Shown: one piece after another, positions 49,485 to 58,607 of the stretch
Layout of the letters: each line of letters starts with the position of its first letter
How positions within the stretch are numbered: the first letter of the stretch is position 1
Notes under the pieces: model-generated
Seen by the model: the letters and a program-made list of their open reading frames with translations, nothing else
What the model was told of the DNA's origin: nothing
The model's database searches: none
Source: Cypionkella sp049896245
GTDB taxonomy: Bacteria; Pseudomonadota; Alphaproteobacteria; Rhodobacterales; Rhodobacteraceae
Direction: 5' to 3'
Assembly (NCBI RefSeq): GCF_049896245.1
Contig: NZ_JAFCTX010000020.1
Location: forward strand, 19,105-83,104
DNA length: 64,000 nt
Position numbers and translations under genes: made by a program

Positions 49485-51438
49485 GGGCAATGACGGATCG
49501 GCGGCCTTCGACGGTGCCGATGAACTTCTGCGTGCCTGGGGCCGGGGCGTCCGGCCCGATGCCGATCTGACCGTGTCGCAGTGGGCCGATGCGCACCGGA
49601 TGCTGGGCTCGCGCGCCAGCGCTGAACCGGGGCGGTATCGCACCGCGCGCACGCCCTACATGCGCGAGATCATGGATGCGCTGTCGCCGAGTTCCGCCGT
49701 TCAGCGCATCGTGTTCATGAAGGCGGCGCAGGTCGGCGCGACCGAGGCCGGGAACAACTGGATCGGCTTTGCCATCCACCACGCACCGGGGCCAATGCTG
49801 GCGGTGCAACCGACGGTAGAACTGGCGAAACGCAACTCGCGCCAACGCATCGATCCACTGATCGAGGAAAGTGCTGCCCTGCGCGAGCGGGTCAAACCGG
49901 CGCGGTCGCGCGATGCCGGCAACACCATGCTGTCGAAGGAATTTGCTGGCGGCATCCTGATCATGACTGGGGCCAACTCGGCGGTGGGGCTGCGCTCGAC
50001 TCCGGCGCGCTACATCTTTCTGGACGAAGTCGACGCCTATCCTGCGTCAGCGGATGAGGAGGGCGATCCGGTCAGCCTGGCCGAAGCGCGGTCGCTGACC
50101 TTCGCGCATCGCCGCAAGGTGTTCCTGGTCTCGACCCCGACAATCCAGGGTTTGAGCCGGATCGAGCGCGAATATGACGCCAGCGATCAGCGCCGGTTCT
50201 TTGTGCCATGCCCACATTGCCACCAGTTTCAGTGGCTGAAGTTCGAGCGGCTGCGCTGGGAGAAAGGGCGGCCCGAGGCGGCGGTATATCACTGCGAGGG
50301 CTGCGAACGCCCCATCGCGGAACATCACAAGACGGCGATGCTGGAAGCTGGCGAATGGCGCGCAACCGCCACCGCCGCCGATCCCGGCACCGTCGGCTAT
50401 CACCTCTCGGCGCTCTATTCGCCGATCGGCTGGCTCAGCTGGGAGCGGATTGTGCGGGCATGGGAGGCGGCGCAAGGTTCGGACGAGGCGATCCGGGCGT
50501 TCAAGAATACCATTCTTGGCGAGACATGGGTTGAGAGCGGCGAAGCGCCGGACTGGTCGCGGCTTTATGATCGCCGTGAGTCGTGGAAGCCGGGCATCGT
50601 TCCGGCAGGCGGGCTGTTCCTGACTGCGGGGGCCGACGTCCAGAAGGACCGGATCGAGGTCGATGTCTGGGCCTGGGGCCGGGGCGGAACAAGCTGGCTT
50701 GTCGATCACATCGTCATCGAGGGCGGGCCGGATCATCAGGGTGCCTGGTCGGAGCTGACTAAGCTGTTGGACCGGACATGGGTCCACCAAAACGGCGCGC
50801 AGTTGCGGCTGGCGAAACTCGCCATCGACACCGGTTATGAGGCTCCGGCGGTTTATGCATGGTCACGGCGGCAGGGCATAGCGCAGGTCGCGCCGGTCAA
50901 GGGCGTCGAAGGGTTCAATCGTTCGAGCCCGGTGTCAGGACCCACTTACGTCGATGTGACCGACGCGGGCAAACGCCTGCGCCGGGGCGCGCGGCTCTGG
51001 ACGGTGGCAGTGTCCACCTTCAAGGCGGAAACTTACCGCCATCTCGGTCTGCCGCGCCCGACGAAGGAGGAACTGGCCGAGGGGGTGCAGTTTCCGCCCG
51101 GCACCGTGCATCTGCCCGACTGGGTGGAAAGCGAATGGCTGAAGCAGCTGGTGGCCGAGGAACTGGTCACCGTGCGCACCAAGCGCGGCTTTGCCCGACT
51201 GGAATGGCAGAAGCTGCGCGAGCGCAATGAGGCGCTGGACTGCCGGGTGTATGCCCGCGCCGCCGCCTGGATCGTCGGGGCTGACCGCTGGTTCGATGCG
51301 CGCTGGGTCGATCTGGAAGCGCAGGTGGCTGCTGATGGCAACGATGACGGCGGTCACGACAAGGCCGCCGCTGGATCCATCCGTGCCGTGCGCAGTCCCG
51401 CGCGGCGCAGGTCGGTGGCGTCGAATTACATGAGGTGA
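49432..51438 (+). CDS. GpA-type terminase large subunit
   Basis: 668 residues with the full lambda GpA layout: adenine-binding WADAHRML, Walker A-like FMKAAQVGATEAGNN, Walker B YIFLDEVDAYP, coupling LVSTPTI, a zinc site CPHCHQF...CEGCERP near residue 265, and a C-terminal nuclease with acidic residues in FLTAGADVQKDRIEVDVWAWG. It cuts and pumps DNA into the procapsid. The start at 49432 overlaps the small subunit by 53 bases; a later GTG is possible. A reverse-strand gene separates it from the portal region. Confidence 0.92.
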   Translation: MSVPNSTASPRSASTFAEGNDGSAAFDGADELLRAWGRGVRPDADLTVSQWADAHRMLGSRASAEPGRYRTARTPYMREIMDALSPSSAVQRIVFMKAAQVGATEAGNNWIGFAIHHAPGPMLAVQPTVELAKRNSRQRIDPLIEESAALRERVKPARSRDAGNTMLSKEFAGGILIMTGANSAVGLRSTPARYIFLDEVDAYPASADEEGDPVSLAEARSLTFAHRRKVFLVSTPTIQGLSRIEREYDASDQRRFFVPCPHCHQFQWLKFERLRWEKGRPEAAVYHCEGCERPIAEHHKTAMLEAGEWRATATAADPGTVGYHLSALYSPIGWLSWERIVRAWEAAQGSDEAIRAFKNTILGETWVESGEAPDWSRLYDRRESWKPGIVPAGGLFLTAGADVQKDRIEVDVWAWGRGGTSWLVDHIVIEGGPDHQGAWSELTKLLDRTWVHQNGAQLRLAKLAIDTGYEAPAVYAWSRRQGIAQVAPVKGVEGFNRSSPVSGPTYVDVTDAGKRLRRGARLWTVAVSTFKAETYRHLGLPRPTKEELAEGVQFPPGTVHLPDWVESEWLKQLVAEELVTVRTKRGFARLEWQKLRERNEALDCRVYARAAAWIVGADRWFDARWVDLEAQVAADGNDDGGHDKAAAGSIRAVRSPARRRSVASNYMR

Positions 51439-51457
51439 TCGGCCCGGGCTTAGGGCT

Positions 51458-52351
51458 TCATTGCAGGCAGCATTTCTTGTACTTCCTGCCACTGCCGCAA
51501 GGACAAGGGTCGTTGCGGCCCACTGGTGGTGCAGGGTTCTTGAAGAACTCAGTCCAGGGAGCCACACGTAAATCGTTGCTGACCTTGCGCGCCTTCTGCT
51601 GCTCGAAGAATGCATCTGTGTAGCAGTGCCATTTCGACAGTTCGGCGATGGAATCGGTGATCGGGCCTTTGCCGTAGCGGGGGTTTCCGGAGACGCCATT
51701 CGCATCACGGGTGGCGTGCAGGTCTTCGAGAAAATGCGAGAAGTCGCAATAATCCTTGGGGATCACGCCTTTATCGAAAAGCTCGCGAACCGCTTCGGTC
51801 ATGTCCTCAAGCCCAAGATCGGAAATCGTCTCGGTCAACCCCAGCAGCACATCTGTGGCTGACTTGAGGTGGCGCGTCCGGAAAGTCCGGATGAACTCCT
51901 CGATCGCAGGGCGCTGGTCAGGATGAAGGTCTGCGATCAAGACCAAGGCGCTCATCAGCGAGCTGCGCGCGAAATCATCGGCGCGCAGGTCAAGAATGGC
52001 ATCAAACAAAGGCCGCAGATCGCTGTTGAAGGTAGCAGCAATGACGCGAAAGCTGACTTCCGTCACCGCATCGCCAAGGGTGTGATCGAGGGTTCTGGTT
52101 GGGCGGCGCAGCATGTGAAGCAATGGGCGATAGGCATGTGTGACCTGCCATTCGCCCAGCAGATAAAAGACCGGAATGAGTGCGACCAGATCAGCATCGC
52201 GCATGGACGACACCTGTTGGCGTCCGAGCCGTTCAACCAGTTCGATGAAAATCGGTGTCATTTCTTCACGCCGCTCGCCTGCGGCGGCCATGGCAGCTTT
52301 TGGGAAAATGTCGTTCCGCGCGAGATCGCGCATTATTTCGGTTGGGGTCAT
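51458..52351 (-). CDS. DUF1186-like protein with SEC-C zinc motif, moron-like
   Basis: 297 residues from ATG 52351. The long helical-repeat body (LVERLGRQQVSSMRDADLVALIPVFYLLGEWQVTHAYRPLLHML and following) fits DUF1186, and the end VGRNDPCPCGSGRKYKKCCLQ is a complete SEC-C zinc motif with CPC...KCC. Reverse-strand insertion between the terminase and head genes, own transcription, and no structural role suggest cargo. SEC-C proteins often bind ribosomes, SecB or other partners; a defence or host-takeover role is possible. The GTG upstream at 52411 is less likely. Confidence 0.82.
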   Translation of the reverse strand: MTPTEIMRDLARNDIFPKAAMAAAGERREEMTPIFIELVERLGRQQVSSMRDADLVALIPVFYLLGEWQVTHAYRPLLHMLRRPTRTLDHTLGDAVTEVSFRVIAATFNSDLRPLFDAILDLRADDFARSSLMSALVLIADLHPDQRPAIEEFIRTFRTRHLKSATDVLLGLTETISDLGLEDMTEAVRELFDKGVIPKDYCDFSHFLEDLHATRDANGVSGNPRYGKGPITDSIAELSKWHCYTDAFFEQQKARKVSNDLRVAPWTEFFKNPAPPVGRNDPCPCGSGRKYKKCCLQ

Positions 52352-52417
52352 CGCTTCGCTTTCAATCAGCAGGCCATCGACCTTGTGAACCAAACAATCT
52401 GGCAAGGTCAATCACAC

Positions 52418-52633
52418 ATGCCCACAACAGCAGAACTGAAGACCCGTCGCGAGGCGCTGGCGGCGTCACGCTCTTCCGGCGTGGCGCGGGTGAGCTATGA
52501 CGGCAAGACGGTGGATTACCGCAGTCTGGCCGAGATCGACCGAGCCATCGAAGTGCTGGACCGCGAGATCGCGACCGCCGAAGGACGCAGGATCATCCGG
52601 CAGGTGCGCGTGATCACCTCCAAGGGATTGTAG
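52418..52633 (+). CDS. gpW-like head-tail joining protein
   Basis: 71 residues from ATG 52418: MPTTAELKTRREALAASRSS, then GVARVSYDGKTVDYRSLAEIDRAIEVLDREIATAEG, the helix-hairpin-helix pattern of gpW. gpW caps filled heads before tail attachment. It precedes the portal gene by three bases, as in lambda-type modules. The frame extends upstream through the antisense gene, but that part is not protein-like. Confidence 0.85.
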   Translation: MPTTAELKTRREALAASRSSGVARVSYDGKTVDYRSLAEIDRAIEVLDREIATAEGRRIIRQVRVITSKGL

Positions 52634-52636
52634 CGC

Positions 52637-54163
52637 ATGGGCTGGCTCGATGCCTTTCGCCGCCGGGAAACCGGTGGCCCAAAAGAGGTGCGTGCGCGGC
52701 TGGAAGGCGCGATGTCGCAGCGCCGGCTGCGGGGTTGGCTGCCGCCGCTGGAAAACATCAACTCGCTGGTCGCCTCGGGTGGCCCGCGTCTGCTGGCGCG
52801 GTCGCGCGAACTGGTTGTGACCAACGGTTATGCCGCCAATGCCTGCGAGGCCTTTGCCTCAAACCTGGTGGGCGACGGGATCAAGCCGTCGTCGCTGATC
52901 GAGGATCCGGCCTTGCGGGACCGGGTCCAGCGGCTCTGGCTGGCCTGGACCGACGAGGCCGATGCCGACGGGCTGACCGATTTCTACGGCTTGCAGGCGA
53001 TGGTCGCGCGCGAGATGTTCGTCGCGGGCGAATGCTTCGTGCGGCTGCGCCCACGCCGGGCCGAGGATGGGCTGCGGGTGCCGATCCAGCTGCAATTGCT
53101 GCAATCGGAAATGCTGCCGTTCGAGAAGATTGAGATCGCCGCCAACGGCAATCGCATCCGTTGCGGCATCGAGTTCGATGCCATCGGGCGTCGCGTCGCC
53201 TATCACTTCCGTCGCCGCCATCCCGGCGACAGCACCGATCAGGGCATGGTCACGTCTGAAACGGTGCGTGTCCCCGCCGACGAAGTCCTGCACATCTACC
53301 GCCCCATCGACGCCGGCCAAATCCGGGGTCTGCCGCATGTGGCCCCGGCGATGGTGCGGCTGTTTCTGCTCGACCAATACGACGACGCAGAACTCGACCG
53401 GAAGAAGACGGCGGCGATGTTCGCGGGCTTCATCACCAAGACCGCACCCGAAGAGCAGCTGATGGGGGAAATCGAGGCGACCGACGACAGCGGTGCAACC
53501 GTCAGTCTGGAACCCGGCACCTTGCAGGTGCTGCTGCCCGGCGAGGATGTAAAATTCTCCAGCCCCGCCGATGTTGGTGGGGGCTATGAGGCGTTCCAGT
53601 ACCGGACGCTGCTGTCGGTCTCGGCTTCGCTCGGGTTGCCCTATCATCTGGTGACCGGCGATGTGCGGCAGGCCAACTATTCCAGCCTGCGCGCCGAACT
53701 GGTCGAGTTTCGCCGCCGCGTCGAGCAGTTGCAGCACGGTGTGATCGCGCATCAGCTGTGCCGCCCGGTCTGGGCGCGCTGGCTGGAAACCGCGGTGCTG
53801 GCGGGGGCGTTGGACCTGCCAGATTTTGCCCGATCACCGGCACGCTATCGCCCGGTGAACTGGATCCCGCCGCGCTGGGATTGGGTCGATCCCTTGAAGG
53901 ACATCCAGGCGCAGGTGCTGGCGATGGAAGCCGGGATCATCTCGCGCCGCAAGGTTGTCGAGGCCACCGGCTACGACGTCGAGGAAATCGACCGCGAGAA
54001 TGCATCGGATGCCAAACGCGCCGGGGAGATGGGTCTGCACTACCGCACCAGCCCCGGTGAGACACAGGGGGCGCGGGCGACACCGCAAACCCTGCCGGAA
54101 ACCGGCGCGTCCGGAACCGGCTCGGCCGACACGACCGGAACCGATACACAACAAGGGGCGTAA
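52637..54163 (+). CDS. Lambda-type portal protein
   Basis: 508 residues of the lambda portal family: ARSRELVVTNGYAANACEAFASNLVGDGIKP near the start, LQAMVAREMFVAGECFVRL in the middle, and SVSASLGLPYHLVTGDVRQANYSSLRAELVEFRR as the well-conserved C-terminal core. The disordered Thr/Pro-rich tail ends before the protease gene. It forms the dodecameric DNA-entry ring. The gene follows gpW and precedes the capsid protease as expected. Confidence 0.93.
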   Translation: MGWLDAFRRRETGGPKEVRARLEGAMSQRRLRGWLPPLENINSLVASGGPRLLARSRELVVTNGYAANACEAFASNLVGDGIKPSSLIEDPALRDRVQRLWLAWTDEADADGLTDFYGLQAMVAREMFVAGECFVRLRPRRAEDGLRVPIQLQLLQSEMLPFEKIEIAANGNRIRCGIEFDAIGRRVAYHFRRRHPGDSTDQGMVTSETVRVPADEVLHIYRPIDAGQIRGLPHVAPAMVRLFLLDQYDDAELDRKKTAAMFAGFITKTAPEEQLMGEIEATDDSGATVSLEPGTLQVLLPGEDVKFSSPADVGGGYEAFQYRTLLSVSASLGLPYHLVTGDVRQANYSSLRAELVEFRRRVEQLQHGVIAHQLCRPVWARWLETAVLAGALDLPDFARSPARYRPVNWIPPRWDWVDPLKDIQAQVLAMEAGIISRRKVVEATGYDVEEIDRENASDAKRAGEMGLHYRTSPGETQGARATPQTLPETGASGTGSADTTGTDTQQGA

Positions 54164-54167
54164 GCCA

Positions 54168-55232
54168 ATGAACAGCTGGTACACGATCCGCGCCCAAGCC
54201 ACGGGTGCGGAGGTGGTGATCTATGACGAAATCGGGGCTTACGGCGTCTCGGCCAAGGGGTTCCTCGCCGAGCTTGGCGCATTGCCGGATGGCACGCCGC
54301 TGGCCCTGCGGCTGAACAGCCCCGGCGGTTCGGTCTTCGACGCGGTCGCGATCTACAACGCCATCAAGCGCCATTCCGGCACGGTCACGGTATGGATCGA
54401 CGGCATCGCCGCCTCAGCTGCGTCCTATATCGCCATGGCGGGCGACGAAGTGGTGATGCCGGAAAACGCCTTCCTGATGATCCACGATCCTGCCGGGATG
54501 GTCATGGGCACCGCCACCGACATGCGGGCGATGGCCGAGGCGCTGGACAAGATCAAGGGCAGCCTTCTACAGGGTTATGCCGCCAAGTCCGGACGACCGC
54601 AGGAAGAAATTGCCCCCTTGATGGCGGCGGAAACCTGGCTTGATGCAAAGGATGCGCTGGATTTCGGTTTTGCCGACCGGATCGCTGAACCGGTTCGGAT
54701 CGCCGCACGTTTCGACGTGGGACGCTTTCGCAATGCACCGCCCGCGCTTGCCAAGCCTGTTGTCGATGCGGACGAGGTGAACCCGGAGCACACTGCGGTG
54801 GCGGACGCCGAGGACGAGGACGAGGACGAGGACGAGGAAACCGCTTCCGATCCAGCGACTGGCTATGAAACTCTTGGGGCTCACAAGACTTTCGGCACCG
54901 ACACCGTCCCGCCTGTCGATCCTGACCCGCCACCCGAAGCCGATTGCACCGTTGCCGCTGCCAACGATGCAATCAATGCCGCCAACATCCGCGTCGAGGC
55001 TCTGACCCACGCCCGCGCCGTCGTCGACCTCTGCCGTCTCGCCGGGCAACCGCAGATGGCAGGCCGGTTCCTCGAACGTGACACCGGCATCGACGACGTC
55101 CGCGCCGCCCTGCTGGCCACCCGCGCCGAGGCCGTGCCCGACATCTCCGCCGCCCATCCGCAACCCGGCCGCCCGTCTGGCGCGCGCCCCTGGGGCGACG
55201 TCATCGCCCGCACCTTCCGTCTGAAAGGATAA
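54168..55232 (+). CDS. ClpP-type head maturation protease
   Basis: 354 residues from ATG 54168. The S14 core contains LRLNSPGGSVFDAVAIYNAI, the nucleophile serine in DGIAASAASYIAMAGDE and histidine in FLMIHDPAGMVMG, with LDAKDALDFGFADRI completing the domain. From about residue 200 an acidic repeat (EDEDEDEDEE) and a helical scaffold-like tail follow, so protease and scaffold may be one polypeptide, as with lambda gpC/Nu3. It should process the capsid assembly. A start in the portal gene at 53955 is unlikely. Confidence 0.9.
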   Translation: MNSWYTIRAQATGAEVVIYDEIGAYGVSAKGFLAELGALPDGTPLALRLNSPGGSVFDAVAIYNAIKRHSGTVTVWIDGIAASAASYIAMAGDEVVMPENAFLMIHDPAGMVMGTATDMRAMAEALDKIKGSLLQGYAAKSGRPQEEIAPLMAAETWLDAKDALDFGFADRIAEPVRIAARFDVGRFRNAPPALAKPVVDADEVNPEHTAVADAEDEDEDEDEETASDPATGYETLGAHKTFGTDTVPPVDPDPPPEADCTVAAANDAINAANIRVEALTHARAVVDLCRLAGQPQMAGRFLERDTGIDDVRAALLATRAEAVPDISAAHPQPGRPSGARPWGDVIARTFRLKG

Positions 55233-55236
55233 GACC

Positions 55237-55602
55237 ATGACCACGCTTACTGAAACCCGCCACGCGGGCGGCTTCCTCGTCTGGGAAGCACTGCGCGATT
55301 ATTGCCGCAGCACCGTCATCCTGGCCTCCGGCGACCTCCAACCCGGCACCATTCTGGGCAAGATCACCGCCTCCGGCAAATACGCGGCCCACGATCCCGC
55401 CGCCGCGAACGGCACCCAGACGGCGGCGGCCATCCTCTGGGACAGTGTCGACGCCAGTGGCGGTGATACCAATGCCGTGGTGCTGATCCGCGGTCCGGCC
55501 ATCGTCAACCAGCATGAGATCAGTATCCCGGGCGCGCCCACCGCGCCGCAGATCGCCGCTGCCCATGCAGCGCTGCTGACGCTCGGCATCCTCGTCCGCT
55601 AA
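55237..55602 (+). CDS. Head decoration protein D-like
   Basis: 121 residues: HAGGFLVWEALRDYCRSTVILASGDLQPGTILGKIT, then AAAILWDSVDAS and NAVVLIRGPAIVNQHEIS. This is the lambda gpD-type decoration/stabilising fold, positioned between protease and capsid genes as expected. It trimerises on expanded capsids to hold them against DNA pressure. The start has RBS-like AAAGGATAAG. Confidence 0.85.
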   Translation: MTTLTETRHAGGFLVWEALRDYCRSTVILASGDLQPGTILGKITASGKYAAHDPAAANGTQTAAAILWDSVDASGGDTNAVVLIRGPAIVNQHEISIPGAPTAPQIAAAHAALLTLGILVR

Positions 55603-55638
55603 CCCGGACATCCACCCCCTCAAATCAGGAGGCACCCC

Positions 55639-56652
55639 ATGGCCACCATGGACATTTTTGAAGGCGATGCCTTCTCGATCATCGAACTCACCCGCGCGTT
55701 GGAAAACATCCCCTACAAGCCCGCCACCCTGTCCGGGTCGGGCCTGTTCGGCCCGCGTGGCGTCCGCTCGCGCACTGTGGTGATCGAGAGCCGCGACGGC
55801 ACGCTGTCGCTGATTCCGTTCTCTGAACGGGGCTCGGCTTATGACCAGCAGACCCCGGAACGCCGTGATGTGCGCGCCTTCGTCTGCCGCCAATTCAAGA
55901 AGCAGGACGTGATCTGGGCCTCGGAAATCCAGCAAGTGCGCGACTTTGGGTCCGAGTCCGCCACCCAGCAAGTGCAGGCCGAAGTCGCCCGCAAGCTGGG
56001 CCGCCTGCGCAACGACGCCGAGACCACCTTCGAGTATCACCTCTTCAACGGCATCCAGGGGCTGGTAAAAGACCCGCGTGATGGCGCCACCGTGGTGAAC
56101 TATTTCACTGAGTTCGGCATCACCCCGGCCACGGAGGTGGATTTCGACCTCGACAACGCCACTCCAGCGTCCGGCGCACTGCGCAAACGCTGCCAGGCGC
56201 TGATCGAAAGCGTCGAGGATACGATGGGCGGCCTTGCCACCGGTGCCATCGCGCTGCGCGCCGAATGCGGCTCCGCCTTCTTCGCCGATCTGGTGGCCCA
56301 TAAGGAGGTGCGCGAGACCTACCTGAACACCGCCGCCGCCGCTGACCTGCGGTCGCGCATCGCCGATGAGGTCAGCTTTGGCGGCATCACCTTCCGCCGC
56401 TATCGGGGCGGTGCGGGCTTTGGCGTGGCGACCGATAAGGCGGTGTTCTATCCCGAAGCGGTTGACGGACTTTTTGAGATCTACCACGCCCCCGCCGACA
56501 CCTTCGAGACCGTGAACACGCTGGGCCAGCCGCTCTACGCCCGGATGATTCCCGACCGGGATCGCGACGAATGGGTTCGCCTCGAGATTGAGTCGAACCC
56601 GCTGCCGATCTGCACCCGCCCGCAGGTGCTGCGTTCGGCGCGGCGGACGTGA
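55639..56652 (+). CDS. Major capsid protein (gpE family)
   Basis: 337 residues with strong AGGAGG before ATG 55639. Landmarks: MATMDIFEGDAFSIIELTRA, FGPRGVRSRTVVIESRDGTLSLIP, AEVARKLGRLRNDAETTFEYHLFNGIQGLVKD and the P-domain-like GGITFRRYRGGAGFGVATDKAVFYPEAVDGLFEI. This is the lambda gpE-type HK97-fold capsid. Its stop (TGA) overlaps the next ATG at 56652. Full length and composition suggest a functional coat protein. Confidence 0.92.
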   Translation: MATMDIFEGDAFSIIELTRALENIPYKPATLSGSGLFGPRGVRSRTVVIESRDGTLSLIPFSERGSAYDQQTPERRDVRAFVCRQFKKQDVIWASEIQQVRDFGSESATQQVQAEVARKLGRLRNDAETTFEYHLFNGIQGLVKDPRDGATVVNYFTEFGITPATEVDFDLDNATPASGALRKRCQALIESVEDTMGGLATGAIALRAECGSAFFADLVAHKEVRETYLNTAAAADLRSRIADEVSFGGITFRRYRGGAGFGVATDKAVFYPEAVDGLFEIYHAPADTFETVNTLGQPLYARMIPDRDRDEWVRLEIESNPLPICTRPQVLRSARRT

Positions 56653-56963
56653 TGAACGCCTTTGCCGCCGCCATCGAGATGCTCTTCGCGGATCCAAACA
56701 TCGGCGCGGAGGCAATCTACACGTCCGACGGCGGCGCGCCCGTTCTTGTGCGCGCCGTCGCCCGGCGCCAGGATGCCGTCACCGACTTCGGCGATGCCCG
56801 ACTCTGGTCGGAAACCACGCGGATCGACCTGCGCGTCGCCGAGGTGCCAAACCCGCGTCCCGGCGACCGGATCGAGATCGACAGCGAAGCTTTCCTCATT
56901 CAGGGCGAGCCCGTCCGCGACCGCGAGAGGCTGGTCTGGACCGTGGATCTGAGGCCTGCATGA
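56652..56963 (+). CDS. Head-tail joining protein (gpFII-like)
   Basis: 103 residues. FAAAIEMLFADPNIGAEAIY, VAEVPNPRPGDRIEIDSEAFLIQGEPVRDRERLVWTVDLRP is the small beta-barrel of phage head completion proteins placed after the capsid gene. It is expected to join the head connector to the tail. ATG 56652 overlaps the capsid stop; the gene overlaps the next by four bases. Confidence 0.78.
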   Translation: MNAFAAAIEMLFADPNIGAEAIYTSDGGAPVLVRAVARRQDAVTDFGDARLWSETTRIDLRVAEVPNPRPGDRIEIDSEAFLIQGEPVRDRERLVWTVDLRPA

Positions 56964-57592
56964 AACTGAAACTCGACATCACCCCGGACATCGTCGCCAT
57001 GATGGCGGCAGAAGTCGCGGCCGGGGAACGCGCCGTCACGGTCGCCATGCGCGAGGCCGGGGCCGGTCTGAAGTCCGCCTGGCGTGCACAAATCACTGGT
57101 GCTGGCCTTGGCACCCGGCTTGCCAACTCGATCCGGCTCGCCAGCTTCCCGAAGTCGGGCGAAAGTCTGAATGCAGCAGCGCTGGTCTGGTCGAACGCGC
57201 CAGTGATCGTCGGCGCGCATGACACCGGCCCGCTAATCCGCTCAAAAAGCGGCTTCTGGCTGGCGATCCCCACCCCAGCGGCGGGCAAGTCAACCCGTGG
57301 CGGCCGTATCAGCCCCGGCGAATGGGAACGCCGCACCGGCCTGCGCTTGCGCTTCATTTATCGCCGCCGTGGGCCGAGCCTGCTGGTGGCGGAGGGACGG
57401 CTGAACTCCAAGGGCCGGGCTGTCGCATCACGGTCGAAAACCGGGCGGGGCGTCGTGACTGCGCCGATCTTCCTACTGGTGCCGCAGGTCAAGCTGCCGA
57501 AGCGGCTCGATCTGGCACGTGATGCCGAGCGGGCGCATACAAAAGTGCCGGGGCTGATCGTGGCGAATTGGGTGGACGATCGGATTGGCTGA
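56960..57592 (+). CDS. DUF6441-like minor tail/connector protein
   Basis: 210 residues from ATG 56960: MKLKLDITPDIVAMMAAEVA, then GLKSAWRAQITGAGLGTRLANSIRLASFPKSGESLNAAALVWSNAPVIVGAHDTG and a basic C-terminal part. I assign it to the DUF6441 type, which corresponds to HK97 gp10/lambda gpZ-like connector proteins by position. The frame extends upstream but the ATG overlap with the joining protein is decisive. A Fic gene, not the expected tail terminator, comes next. Confidence 0.72.
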   Translation: MKLKLDITPDIVAMMAAEVAAGERAVTVAMREAGAGLKSAWRAQITGAGLGTRLANSIRLASFPKSGESLNAAALVWSNAPVIVGAHDTGPLIRSKSGFWLAIPTPAAGKSTRGGRISPGEWERRTGLRLRFIYRRRGPSLLVAEGRLNSKGRAVASRSKTGRGVVTAPIFLLVPQVKLPKRLDLARDAERAHTKVPGLIVANWVDDRIG

Positions 57593-57729
57593 TGACCGTC
57601 ACGCGGACCAAGCGGCCATTCGCAGCGGGTGCAAAGTTTGGATCGCTGGTCTGGCTTCCCCGAGTTAGGCTGGGGCGAATCCAATCTGAATGCGCACGCC
57701 AAACCTGACCCGCGTTGGAGATACTCGGA

Positions 57730-58419
57730 ATGACCTCGTCACCGCCGCCATGGCAGGCCCATAATGCAGCCGACTACGATTCCACGATGACGGCTCGATG
57801 CTCGTCGCTTCTGACTGAAATTATCGTCGATCCGGAGCGCCGACAGGCCATCCTTTCAGATCCGCGCGATCTCCATCGTGAGTTGTTCGCGTCTTTCGCG
57901 CCGCCAAACCACGGCGAGTATGCAGGCAGCTATCGCGGCACGCTTAAAACCTCGCTCACCAATCGAAGAATTTCCGCCGTCAGACAGATGGAGCCCGGTA
58001 GTGATTTCGAATTCTGCCTGCCGGCCGAAGTGCCCGCACGCGTGGATCGGCTAGTGCTTCAGACCAGGGGTTGTCTGGGAGACGCGAGCGCCGACGACTT
58101 TGGCAAGCTGATTGCGCTGACCTACACATTCTGCTGGTTCGGAAAAATCCATCCATTCCTCGACGGCAACGGGCATGTCCAGCGGGCGATCTTCGCTGCG
58201 ATGGCGACTGAATTCGGCTACCCGCTCTCTGCACGTTTCGTCATTCATCCGCGGCCCTACGACCGGCTGCTGGCGACCGCCTTGGAAATTTTCACGTGCG
58301 CGCCCATCGGAAAAGAGAATGAGGAACTTGGATTGGTTGCCGAGTATCTCGCCTTTTTCCTGGACGGCCCGTTCAACGCTCCGCGCAAGCATGTCGGCAC
58401 GGCAACGCCCTACGAATAG
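57730..58419 (+). CDS. Fic-family protein with HPFLDGNGHVQR active site, moron-like
   Basis: 229 residues from ATG 57730 (GGAG 10 bases upstream; a TTG at 57715 is an alternative). The Fic core helix pair is TYTFCWFGKIHPFLDGNGHVQRAIFAAMATEFGY. Catalytic His, Phe and Asp-Gly-Asn-Gly are intact, but the usual Arg after GNG is His. Fic enzymes transfer AMP or other phosphate-linked groups to proteins. I do not see a convincing inhibitory [S/T]xxxE[G/N] motif or a partner antitoxin gene. It interrupts the connector-to-terminator gene order in the late operon and so is probably cargo expressed with structural genes. Confidence 0.88.
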   Translation: MTSSPPPWQAHNAADYDSTMTARCSSLLTEIIVDPERRQAILSDPRDLHRELFASFAPPNHGEYAGSYRGTLKTSLTNRRISAVRQMEPGSDFEFCLPAEVPARVDRLVLQTRGCLGDASADDFGKLIALTYTFCWFGKIHPFLDGNGHVQRAIFAAMATEFGYPLSARFVIHPRPYDRLLATALEIFTCAPIGKENEELGLVAEYLAFFLDGPFNAPRKHVGTATPYE

Positions 58420-58607
58420 TCTTCTGGTCTTCGACTGCACCTTCGAAGAATTGCAGGCTGCAAAGCGGCGCGACCTCGCGCGCGAATGCAATTTCTGGAA
58501 CGCCCATTGCTCTGCAACTCCATCGCCCGACCCTTCCTGCACGGATGATGATTTGGCGGAAAGAGCTGCTGTCGGCCGTTGGCCAAGCCATCAGATTTGG
58601 AAAACCA

